64,000 bases of DNA from contig CBFHMG010000006.1 in NCBI GenBank assembly GCA_965656935.1, forward strand, positions 62,001 to 126,000. Direction: 5' to 3'. Position numbers and translations under genes: made by a program. Numbering within the stretch: position 1 is the first letter of the stretch; each line of letters starts with the position of its first letter. The stretch is from M30B80 sp965656935. Lineage in GTDB: Bacteria; Pseudomonadota; Alphaproteobacteria; Rhodobacterales; Rhodobacteraceae. Below, in pieces: positions 1 to 7,364 of this stretch. The notes under the pieces are model-generated. The model did no database searches. It had not been told where the DNA came from and saw nothing but the letters and a program-made list of their open reading frames with translations.

Positions 1-648
1 CGCCTCAGGGATGGAATGGGTGACAAAGGCGATGGTCTTATTGGTCCGCGCCCAAAGTTTCAAAAGCTGCTCATTCAGATGGTCGCGCACGATCTCATCA
101 AGGGCGCCAAAAGGCTCGTCCATCAACAGCAGATCGGCATCAAAGGCCAAAGCCCGCGCGATTGAAGCACGTTGCTGCATGCCCCCCGAAAGCTGCCATG
201 GCATTTTCTTGCCAAAGCCTTCCAGATCAACCAGTTGCAAGACGCGGGCAGCGCGCTCCTCCTGCTCGGCCTGATCAAAGCCCATGATCTCGAGCGGCAG
301 TTTGATATTCTTCTCAATGGTGCGCCAAGGATACAGCCCCGCCGCCTGAAACACATAGCCATAGGCCCGATTGCGCCGCGCCTGATCAGGCGACATGCCA
401 TTGACCGAAAGCATCCCGCCCGTGGGCTGCTCAAGCGCCGCGATGGTGCGCAAAAAGGTCGTCTTGCCGCAGCCCGAGGGGCCAATGAAGCTGACAAACT
501 CACCCCTATTGATGCTCAGATTCACATCCGAGAGCGCCTGCACGGGGCCGTCATTGGTCTGGAAGGTCAGATCAAGGGATTGCGCCTCGATCACGACCTG
601 CTGTGCGGCAGGCGCGGCGGCCTGCGTCTTTGCAGCTGCGCGCGCCAT
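1..648 (-). CDS. ABC importer ATP-binding protein (SsuB/NMT1 class), partial
   Basis: Runs off the left edge; 216 residues are visible and no stop codon is reached. It is the cytoplasmic ATPase subunit of an ABC importer of the nitrate/sulfonate/hydroxymethylpyrimidine class. Walker A GPSGCGKTT is at residues 56-64, the Q-loop Gln at 101, signature LSGGMQQR at 153-160 and Walker B LLLMDEP at 173-179. A Pro/Ala-rich N-terminal tail of about 20 residues precedes the domain. Its ATG overlaps the hydA stop as TGATG, so it is probably translationally coupled and belongs to the pyrimidine operon. Uptake of a pyrimidine or a breakdown product is inferred from context only. Permease and binding-protein genes would lie beyond the edge. 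Confidence 0.9.
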   Translation of the reverse strand, partial: MARAAAKTQAAAPAAQQVVIEAQSLDLTFQTNDGPVQALSDVNLSINRGEFVSFIGPSGCGKTTFLRTIAALEQPTGGMLSVNGMSPDQARRNRAYGYVFQAAGLYPWRTIEKNIKLPLEIMGFDQAEQEERAARVLQLVDLEGFGKKMPWQLSGGMQQRASIARALAFDADLLLMDEPFGALDEIVRDHLNEQLLKLWARTNKTIAFVTHSIPEA

Positions 649-2111
649 CAAACCCCCGATGGAATATTGAGAGGATCACGCTCGATCTTGCGCGGCGTGG
701 TCAGAGATTTCCATTTCGACAAGGCGGTTGAGGCGCTGGCATAGGGGCTTCGCTTGACGAATTTCCCGCGTCCCGGCTGGGGTTGGCTATTCTGCCCATA
801 GGCCCAAACCACATCCCCCCGCGACAAGGTGAACCGCGGCGAGGCGCTGACCTCTTTGCCCTCAAAAACATTGTAATCAAGAATGGATTTCGCAGTGGCC
901 GTGGTGATCGTGCGGCTTTGCTTGGGGTCCCAAACCACAATATCGGCGTCGCCACCCACATTGATCCCACCTTTGAGCGGATAGATATTGAGGATCTTGG
1001 CGATGTTGCTGGAGGTTGCGGCGACAAATTCCTCGGGCGTCAAACGACCCGTGTCAACGCCATAGGTCCAGAGCATCGCCATCCGCTCCTCAAGCCCGCC
1101 TGTGCCATTGGGGATCATGGTGAAATTATCGACCCCCATGCGCTTTTGCTCATCCGAGAAGGCCGCATGATCGGTCGCCACAACCTGCAAGGAGCCTGAC
1201 GAAAGCCCCGCCCAAAGGCTGTCTTGGTGGTCTTTGGAGCGGAAAGGCGGGCTCATCACGCGGCGCGCTGCATATTGCCAATCCTTGTTGAAATACTCCG
1301 TCTCATCCAAGGTCAGATGCTGGATCAGAGGCTCGCCAAAAACGCGCATCCCCTTCTGGCGCGCGCGGCGGATCGCTTCATGTGCCTGCTCGCAAGAGAC
1401 ATGCACAATATAAAGCGGCGTGCCTGCGGCATCGGCAATCATGATCGCGCGATTGGCCGCCTCGCCTTCCACTTCGGGGGGCCGCGAATAGGCGTGGCCT
1501 TCGGGGCCTGTCACCCCCTCGGCCAGATATTTCTGCTGCAACTCCGCCACGATATCGCCGTTCTCGGCATGGACCAGCGGCATCGCCCCCAATTCAGCAC
1601 AGCGCTTGAAGGAGGCATACATCTCATCATCTTCAATCATCAAAGCGCCCTTATAGGCCATGAAATGCTTGAAGGTGTTGATGCCACGCTTTTTGACGAC
1701 CTCTTCCATCTCGGCAAAAATGCTCTCGCTCCAGCCCGTGATCGCCATGTGATAGGAGATATCGACGCAAATCTGATCCTTTGATTTGCGGTCCCAGTCA
1801 TCAATCGCATTGAGCAGGCTGCCATCTGCACCCGGTAGACAGAAATCCACCAACATGGTGGTGCCACCGGCCGCCGCCGCGAAAGTCCCTGTTGTGAAGG
1901 TCTCGGCGGCGGTGGTGCCCATGAAGGGCATTTCCAGATGGGTATGGGGGTCGATCCCGCCTGGGATGACATAAGCCTCCGAGGCGTCGATCACCTCATC
2001 GCCCTTCAGGTTCTCGCCAATCTGGGCGATCTTTTCGCCCTCAATCAGCACATCCGCTTTATATTGGCGGTCGGCGGTCACAATCGTGCCGCCCTTAATC
2101 ACCTTGCTCAT
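648..2111 (-). CDS. hydA: dihydropyrimidinase (D-hydantoinase family)
   Basis: Opens the ring of dihydrouracil or dihydrothymine to give the N-carbamoyl-beta-amino acid, step two of reductive pyrimidine breakdown. The protein has 487 residues, usual for the family. Metal ligands of the amidohydrolase barrel are visible: His56 and His58 in DPHTH, the carboxylated lysine at Lys154 in MAYKG, His181 in VHAENGD, a later IVHVS histidine and an aspartate in VATDHAAF. It lies downstream of the carbamoyl-hydrolase and lipoprotein genes and overlaps the ABC ATPase start by one base. The neighbouring preT/preA genes, rutR and a beta-ureidopropionase-like gene favour dihydropyrimidine over unrelated hydantoins as substrate. 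Confidence 0.94.
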   Translation of the reverse strand: MSKVIKGGTIVTADRQYKADVLIEGEKIAQIGENLKGDEVIDASEAYVIPGGIDPHTHLEMPFMGTTAAETFTTGTFAAAAGGTTMLVDFCLPGADGSLLNAIDDWDRKSKDQICVDISYHMAITGWSESIFAEMEEVVKKRGINTFKHFMAYKGALMIEDDEMYASFKRCAELGAMPLVHAENGDIVAELQQKYLAEGVTGPEGHAYSRPPEVEGEAANRAIMIADAAGTPLYIVHVSCEQAHEAIRRARQKGMRVFGEPLIQHLTLDETEYFNKDWQYAARRVMSPPFRSKDHQDSLWAGLSSGSLQVVATDHAAFSDEQKRMGVDNFTMIPNGTGGLEERMAMLWTYGVDTGRLTPEEFVAATSSNIAKILNIYPLKGGINVGGDADIVVWDPKQSRTITTATAKSILDYNVFEGKEVSASPRFTLSRGDVVWAYGQNSQPQPGRGKFVKRSPYASASTALSKWKSLTTPRKIERDPLNIPSGV

Positions 2112-2185
2112 GTCATCTCTCCTGTTGTGGAGGCTGCGGGGTGTTATTCGGGCCCCGTCAGCTGGTTGTCATTGCCCCTAACCGG

Positions 2186-2446
2186 CTAGCGCGTGCAGAT
2201 CATACGCCCATCCAAGGTCAAAAGCGGCAGGAAGGTCGTCTCAACCGGTCCAACCCATTGATACCAATAGCACCCGTCATCGGGCAAAACCCGCACCGCC
2301 CCGAGGTTCTGGTTCGGCGCTACAATTGCCAAAACACCCTCGGGCAGCTCTTCGATAAAGCCCGTTGTGTCCGTGGGCGCAGGGGCCGCACAAGCCGCCA
2401 AAATCGGCAAAATTCCGAGGGCCAAAAATTTTCGATAAGGTTTCAC
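2186..2446 (-). CDS. small predicted lipoprotein inside the pyrimidine operon
   Basis: An 86-residue protein with a charged start, a hydrophobic core and a lipobox LAAC ending at Cys19, so probably lipid-anchored in the envelope. The mature part is about 65 residues with two further cysteines (in DDGCYWYQW and near the C-terminus in RMICTR) that could form a disulfide. The start is GTG and overlaps the stop of the upstream hydrolase gene by four bases (GTGA), which implies translational coupling. I do not recognise a functional family. Its fixed place between two pathway enzymes suggests an envelope role linked to pyrimidine uptake, but that is only inference. Confidence 0.82.
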   Translation of the reverse strand: MKPYRKFLALGILPILAACAAPAPTDTTGFIEELPEGVLAIVAPNQNLGAVRVLPDDGCYWYQWVGPVETTFLPLLTLDGRMICTR

Positions 2447-3693
2447 TCAACAATCTCCGCAGTTTCAATCACGGCGTGGAACAACACATTGGTTCCCGCC
2501 TTCGCCCAATCAGGGCTAATCTCTTCGGCTTCATTATGCGAGAGGCCATCGACACAAGGGCACATAACCATTGCTGTCGGGGCAACATCATTGATCCAAC
2601 ACGCATCATGTCCCGCCCCAGAAACAATATCCATATGGCTATAGCCAAGACGCTCCGCCGCAGAGCGGATGGCCGCCACACAGTTCTCGTCAAAGGCGGG
2701 CGGATCGAACTGCCCCACGATCTCGGCCTCGAAACCCACCCCGATCTCCTCGCAAAGCGCAGGCGCGCGCGCCATCAACTCATCGACCATGCCATTGAGC
2801 TTATCGAGAATATGGGTGCGCATATCGATGGTGAACACCACCTTGCCCGGAATTATATTGCGGCTATTGGGATAGACATCGATATGCCCGATTGCGCCAA
2901 CCGCATTGGGCTGGTTCTTCATCGCGATCTCATGGACCAATTCGGTCACCAGCGCCAAACCGCGCCCTGCATTCTTGCGCATATGCATCGGCGTGGACCC
3001 CGTATGGCTTTCCTTGCCCGTGATCGTGCATTCGATCCAGCGCAGGCCCTGCCCATGTGTCACAACCCCGATATCGCGGCCCTCGGCCTCCAAAATCGGG
3101 CCCTGTTCGATATGAAGCTCGAAAAACGCATGCATTTTACGCGCGCCGACCTTCTCTTCACCTTTCCAACCAATACGATCCAACTCATCCCCAAAGCGCT
3201 TGCCCTTGGCATCGACGCGGTCATAGGCCCAATCCAGACTATGCCGCCCCGCAAAAACGCCCGAGGCCAGCATCGCAGGCGCATAGCGCGTGCCTTCTTC
3301 ATTGGTCCAATTGGTCACAACGATGGGATGCTTGGTCTTGATCCCCAGATCATTCATTGAACGGATCACTTCCAGCCCGCCCAGAACGCCCAAGACACCG
3401 TCATATTTGCCGCCTGTCGGCTGGGTATCGAGATGGCTGCCCACATAAACTGGCAGCGCCTCGGGGTCGGTCCCCTCGCGGCGGGCAAACATATTGCCCA
3501 TCTCATCGACCCCCATGGAACAGCCCGCAGCTTCGCACCATTTCTGGAACAAATGCCGCCCTTCGCTATCCTCATCCGTCAAGGTCTGGCGGTTATTGCC
3601 GCCTGCCACACCCGGCCCGATCTTGGCCATCTCCATCAGGCTGTCCCAAAGGCGCTCGCCATTGATCATCATATTCTCGCCGGGTGCTGGCAT
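2443..3693 (-). CDS. hyuC: Zn-dependent N-carbamoyl-amino acid hydrolase / beta-ureidopropionase
   Basis: M20-family amidohydrolase of 416 residues. It hydrolyses N-carbamoyl-beta-alanine (or N-carbamoyl amino acids) to the amino acid, CO2 and ammonia, the third step of the reductive pathway. Metal-binding motifs are GSHLDT (His87, Asp89), an aspartate in GKYDGV near 98 and the glutamate pair in TNEEGTRYAP. A GAAGGA ribosome-binding site lies seven bases before the ATG. It follows the aminotransferase gene by 42 bases and overlaps the lipoprotein gene by four. In this context beta-ureidopropionase activity (pydC-like role) is more likely than L-amino-acid carbamoylase activity, but sequence alone cannot separate the two. 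Confidence 0.92.
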   Translation of the reverse strand: MPAPGENMMINGERLWDSLMEMAKIGPGVAGGNNRQTLTDEDSEGRHLFQKWCEAAGCSMGVDEMGNMFARREGTDPEALPVYVGSHLDTQPTGGKYDGVLGVLGGLEVIRSMNDLGIKTKHPIVVTNWTNEEGTRYAPAMLASGVFAGRHSLDWAYDRVDAKGKRFGDELDRIGWKGEEKVGARKMHAFFELHIEQGPILEAEGRDIGVVTHGQGLRWIECTITGKESHTGSTPMHMRKNAGRGLALVTELVHEIAMKNQPNAVGAIGHIDVYPNSRNIIPGKVVFTIDMRTHILDKLNGMVDELMARAPALCEEIGVGFEAEIVGQFDPPAFDENCVAAIRSAAERLGYSHMDIVSGAGHDACWINDVAPTAMVMCPCVDGLSHNEAEEISPDWAKAGTNVLFHAVIETAEIVE

Positions 3694-3735
3694 ATGTATG
3701 TCCTTCTGTCGGACCTGTCGCGCGAAGGGCGCGCT

Positions 3736-5067
3736 TCAGGCCAGTTTCTTCAACACATCGCCCAAAGTGCCAATCAACTGATCGATATGGGATTTTTCGA
3801 TAATCAGGGGCGGTGACATGGCGATGATATCGCCCGTGGTTCTGATCAAGACGCCCTTTTCATAGCAATCAAGGAAGGCCTGAAAGGCGCGTTTTGTCGG
3901 CTCGCCCGCAATCGGCTCCAACTCCACCGCCCCGATCAGCCCCATATTGCGGATATCAATCACATGGGGGTGATCTTTGAGGCTATGAAGCGCCTCTTGC
4001 CAATACGGGGCCAGCTCAGCCGCGCGCTCGAACAGCGCCTCTTCCTTATAGGTCTCAAGCGTCGCAACACCCGCCGCCGAGGCAATCGGATTGCCCGAAT
4101 ATGTATAGCCGTGGAACAGCTCGATCATATGCTCGGGGCCTTGCATGAAGGCGTCATGGATCTCTGAGGTGGCCATCACAGCCCCCATCGGGATCACCCC
4201 ATTGGTCAGGCCTTTGGCCGTGCAGATCATATCAGGCATCACATTGAAATGATCCGCTGCGAAAGCACTGCCCAAACGGCCAAACCCAGTGATAACCTCA
4301 TCGAAAATCAACAAGATACCGTGCTTTTTGGTGATCGCGCGCAGCTTCTCAAGATAGCCTTTGGGCGGCATCAAAACCCCTGTGGAGCCTGCCATAGGCT
4401 CGATGATCACAGCCGCAATCGTCTCGGCCCCATGCAAGGTGATGATCCGTTCCAGATCATCGGCCAGATGCGCGCCATGTTCGGGCTGGCCGCGGGTAAA
4501 GGCGTTCTGCTCGGGCAGATGGGTATGGGGCATATGATCCACACCCGCCAGAAGCGTGCCGAACATCTTGCGGTTATTGACGATCCCGCCAACGGAAATC
4601 CCGCCGAAATTCACACCATGATAGCCCCGCTCGCGCCCGATCAACCGCGTGCGTGAGCCCTGCCCGATCGCACGTTGATACGCGATGGCAAGCTTCAGCG
4701 CGGTTTCCACCGATTCTGAGCCAGAATTGGTAAAGAACACATGCTCAAAAGGCTCGGGCGTCATATCCCGCAGGCGATTTGCCAGCTCAAACGCCATGGG
4801 ATGACCCATCTGAAAGGCGGGCGCATAATCAAGCTCGGCCGCCTGCTGCTGGATCGCCTCGACAATCTTGGGGCGCTTATGGCCTGCATTGCAGCACCAC
4901 AGACCCGCCGTGCCATCCAGCACCTCGCGACCATCTGCGGTTTTATAGAACATCCCCTCCGCCGAGACGAACATACGCGGGTTCTTCTTGAATTGCCGGT
5001 TTGCCGTAAACGGCATCCAGAACGCGGAAAGATCATTTGGAACGGGGGTTGGTCGATCTAAGGCCAT
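3736..5067 (-). CDS. class III omega-aminotransferase (beta-alanine:pyruvate type)
   Basis: PLP-dependent aminotransferase of 443 residues. Conserved features include FTNSGSESVE (113-122, phosphate loop), Asp256 in IFDEVITGFGR and the Schiff-base Lys285 in CTAKGLTNG. It most resembles beta-alanine:pyruvate transaminases, which convert beta-alanine to malonate semialdehyde and so finish carbon recovery from uracil. The frame is open upstream to 5316, but the extra 83 residues are unlike any aminotransferase and would cover the operator. The ATG at 5067 gives the familiar N-terminus. First gene of the operon that continues through hyuC, the lipoprotein gene, hydA and the ABC ATPase gene, and divergent from rutR. 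Confidence 0.9.
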   Translation of the reverse strand: MALDRPTPVPNDLSAFWMPFTANRQFKKNPRMFVSAEGMFYKTADGREVLDGTAGLWCCNAGHKRPKIVEAIQQQAAELDYAPAFQMGHPMAFELANRLRDMTPEPFEHVFFTNSGSESVETALKLAIAYQRAIGQGSRTRLIGRERGYHGVNFGGISVGGIVNNRKMFGTLLAGVDHMPHTHLPEQNAFTRGQPEHGAHLADDLERIITLHGAETIAAVIIEPMAGSTGVLMPPKGYLEKLRAITKKHGILLIFDEVITGFGRLGSAFAADHFNVMPDMICTAKGLTNGVIPMGAVMATSEIHDAFMQGPEHMIELFHGYTYSGNPIASAAGVATLETYKEEALFERAAELAPYWQEALHSLKDHPHVIDIRNMGLIGAVELEPIAGEPTKRAFQAFLDCYEKGVLIRTTGDIIAMSPPLIIEKSHIDQLIGTLGDVLKKLA

Positions 5068-5123
5068 ATGGCTCACCCTGTATTGCTCCGAGCGCGCGCA
5101 GGTCTCGGTGGACGAAAGAAGTT

Positions 5124-5139
5124 TTGACCATATGGTCAA
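5124..5139. promoter_or_regulatory. RutR operator (perfect palindrome)
   Basis: TTGACCATATGGTCAA is a perfect 16-bp palindrome and matches every specified base of the E. coli RutR consensus TTGACCAnnTGGTCAA. It lies in the 237-bp divergent spacer, 57 bp upstream of the aminotransferase start and 165 bp upstream of rutR. It could therefore control the catabolic operon and also autoregulate rutR. In E. coli, RutR leaves DNA when it binds uracil or thymine. Function here is inferred from motif and context. Confidence 0.93.
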
Positions 5140-5304
5140 GTTCACGCTAGCAGAGGCACGATGCCAGTCAATGGAGTCAATGACACTCTTTGCCCAATCG
5201 CAAGGCAAATGATACGATTTGGGCAAAGCCTGCCCGTTCCATAAGCAGCTTGGAAAGACTCTCTCGGTCTTGCCCTTGCCCAAAGTTTCGATCACCTTGA
5301 AAAT

Positions 5305-5916
5305 ATGAACGCCCATCCGCCCAAAACACGCATCCAGCGCAAGAACACCGAAGCGATTCTCAATGCCGCCTTGGAGGTGTTCTCGCGTCAGGGCTTTCGC
5401 GGATCAACGCTCGACCAGATCGCGGCCGAGGCGGGGCTCTCCAAACCCAATCTGCTGTATTACTATCCCTCGAAAGAGGCGATCCATGTCACGCTTTTAT
5501 CGCGGCTGATGGATACTTGGCTGGACCCGTTGCGCGAAATGGATGCCCAAGGCGACCCCGTGGAGGAGATTTTGGGCTATGTGCGCCGCAAGGTGGAACT
5601 CAGCCGCGACTATCCGCGTGAAAGCAGGCTTTTTGCTCAAGAAATCATCCAAGGCGCGCCGCGCATGCAGGCAGCCCTCGAGACCGATCTCAAACCCTTG
5701 GTGGATGAAAAAACCGCGATCATCCGGCAGTGGATTGCGCAAGGCCGGATCGCCTCGATTGATCCCTATCACCTGATCTTCTCGATTTGGGCGCTGACCC
5801 AGCATTATGCCGATTTCGACGTGCAGGTGCGCGCCGTCCTTGGCCCCGGACATGACCCTTTCGAAGAAGCGCAAGGCTTTCTGGAGGCCATGTTCCGCAA
5901 ACTCCTCGCGCCATAA
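5305..5916 (+). CDS. rutR: TetR-family pyrimidine-responsive regulator RutR
   Basis: A 203-residue repressor with an N-terminal TetR helix-turn-helix (about residues 13-60, including GLSKPNLLYYYPSKEA) and a ligand-binding C-terminal domain. It shares long stretches with E. coli RutR as I know it: SRDYP..SRLF, GAP...L..DLK.L.DEK, and IDP.HLIF.IWA.TQHYADF. E. coli RutR senses uracil and thymine and regulates pyrimidine degradation and synthesis. E. coli uses the oxygenase Rut pathway; here the regulator sits beside the reductive pathway. It is divergent from the aminotransferase-led operon with a consensus RutR operator between them, and convergent with preA. Confidence 0.94.
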   Translation: MNAHPPKTRIQRKNTEAILNAALEVFSRQGFRGSTLDQIAAEAGLSKPNLLYYYPSKEAIHVTLLSRLMDTWLDPLREMDAQGDPVEEILGYVRRKVELSRDYPRESRLFAQEIIQGAPRMQAALETDLKPLVDEKTAIIRQWIAQGRIASIDPYHLIFSIWALTQHYADFDVQVRAVLGPGHDPFEEAQGFLEAMFRKLLAP

Positions 5917-5921
5917 AAAAG

Positions 5922-5938
5922 GCCGGACCTTTACGGCC
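5922..5938. terminator. weak hairpin between convergent rutR and preA
   Basis: GGCCG and CGGCC pair around an 8-base loop just after the rutR stop, in the 55-bp convergent spacer before the preA stop. The stem is only five pairs and there is no T-tract on the plus strand; on the minus strand the run of T after the stem would favour preA termination. A weak candidate. Confidence 0.35.
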
Positions 5939-5971
5939 CAGCCTTCACAACTCGGAGAGAGTGGGAGGTCT

Positions 5972-7273
5972 CTACTCCGCCGCCTCTAGCGAGGAGGGGT
6001 TATTGGGGTGGGTTGTCCAATTGGCATAGTCCTCCTGCACGACCTTGCCCGTGCGCGGATCAACAACGCCAGCCTCCAGCCGCTCCATGGTGATGCAAGC
6101 CTCCACAGGGCAGACATTCACGCAAAGATTACAGGCCACGCATTCCTCATCAATCACCTCGAAAACGCGGTCCTCGGACATGGAAATTGCCTGATGCGAT
6201 GTGTCCTCGCAGGCGGCATAGCAGCGCCCACATTTGATACAGGCATCTTGATCAATCCGCGCTTTGGTCACGTAATTGAGGTTGAGATATTGCCAATCCG
6301 TCACATTGGGCACAGCGCGACCAATCAAATCCGACAGGCTCATGCCCTGCTGGTCCAGATATTGGCTCAGGCCCGTTTTCATCTCCTCGACGATCTTGAA
6401 ACCATAGGTCATGGCCGCCGTACAGACCTGCACATTGCCAGCACCAAGGGCCAGAAACTCAGCCGCATCACGCCATGTGGTAACCCCGCCAATCCCCGAA
6501 ATCGGAAGGCCAGCGGTTTCAGAATCCCGCGCGATCTCGGCCACCATATTCAATGCAATCGGTTTGACCGCAGGGCCACAATAGCCGCCATGACTTCCCT
6601 TGCCGTCAATCGATGGCTGGGGGCTGAAGCTGTCCAGATCAACACTGACAATCGAGGAGATCGTATTGATCAATGACACCGCATCCGCGCCGCCCGCCTT
6701 GGCCGCGCGCGCCGGATAGCGCACATCGGTGATATTGGGGGTCAGCTTCACAATCACGGGCATGCGGGTGTTTTGCTTGCACCAGCGGGTGACCATCTCG
6801 ATATATTCGGGCACTTGGCCAACAGCCGCGCCCATGCCGCGCTCACTCATGCCATGCGGACAGCCAAAATTCAGCTCGATCCCGTCCGCGCCCGTGTCCT
6901 CGACCAGCGGCAGGATGTATTTCCACGCCTCTTCCTCACAAGGCACCATAAGCGAGACGATCATCGCGCGATCTGGCCAAGCGGCTTTCACCGCCTTGAT
7001 CTCGCGCAGGTTCACCTCCAAGGGGCGATCGGTGATCAATTCGATATTATTGAGCCCCAACAATCTGCGATCCGCCCCATAGATCGCGCCATAGCGCGGC
7101 CCGTTCACATTGACGATGTTGGGGTCAAGCCCAAGCGTCTTCCAGACAACCCCGCCCCAGCCCGCTTTGAACGCACGGGTGACGTTATGCTCCTTATCCG
7201 TCGGCGGCGCCGAGGCCAGCCAGAACGGGTTGGGGGATTTGATCCCAAGGAAATCGGTGGAAAGATCTGCCAT
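5972..7273 (-). CDS. preA: NAD-dependent dihydropyrimidine dehydrogenase, PreA subunit
   Basis: Catalytic subunit that reduces uracil or thymine to the dihydropyrimidine, step one of the reductive pathway, together with PreT. Residues 1-310 form a dihydroorotate-dehydrogenase-like FMN barrel; the C-terminus carries two 4Fe-4S clusters (Cys345/348/351/355 and Cys378/381/384/388). I chose the ATG at 7273 because AGGAGA lies nine bases upstream and the product then begins like E. coli PreA. The in-frame ATG at 7312 falls inside a dispersed repeat. The position matching the active-site cysteine of mammalian DPD (ERGMGLAC) is Val151 here. It follows preT after a 91-bp spacer. Confidence 0.94.
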   Translation of the reverse strand: MADLSTDFLGIKSPNPFWLASAPPTDKEHNVTRAFKAGWGGVVWKTLGLDPNIVNVNGPRYGAIYGADRRLLGLNNIELITDRPLEVNLREIKAVKAAWPDRAMIVSLMVPCEEEAWKYILPLVEDTGADGIELNFGCPHGMSERGMGAAVGQVPEYIEMVTRWCKQNTRMPVIVKLTPNITDVRYPARAAKAGGADAVSLINTISSIVSVDLDSFSPQPSIDGKGSHGGYCGPAVKPIALNMVAEIARDSETAGLPISGIGGVTTWRDAAEFLALGAGNVQVCTAAMTYGFKIVEEMKTGLSQYLDQQGMSLSDLIGRAVPNVTDWQYLNLNYVTKARIDQDACIKCGRCYAACEDTSHQAISMSEDRVFEVIDEECVACNLCVNVCPVEACITMERLEAGVVDPRTGKVVQEDYANWTTHPNNPSSLEAAE

Positions 7274-7308
7274 TGCCCTTGTCTCCTGAGTTAAGGCCTC
7301 TTCTGCCT

Positions 7309-7361
7309 TCATCTTTCTTCAAATACGCGCGCCGCAGGCGCAGGTTTTGCCGCGCAAAACC
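7309..7361 (+). repeat. dispersed intergenic repeat, full composite copy 1
   Basis: In the preT-preA spacer. A box TCATCTTTC, two bases, CAAATAC, then GCCGCAGGC (7309-7339) is followed by a perfect 8-bp stem GGTTTTGC / GCAAAACC with loop CGC (7343-7361). The same two-part unit recurs at 40548-40601; shorter forms lie at 20737 and 57699. Function unknown; all copies sit at gene junctions. Confidence 0.75.
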
Positions 7362-7364
7362 GCT

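Noticed and set aside
5068..5316. N-terminal extension of the aminotransferase to 5316
   Set aside because: The 83 extra residues match no aminotransferase, and the region is a divergent promoter spacer with a RutR operator.
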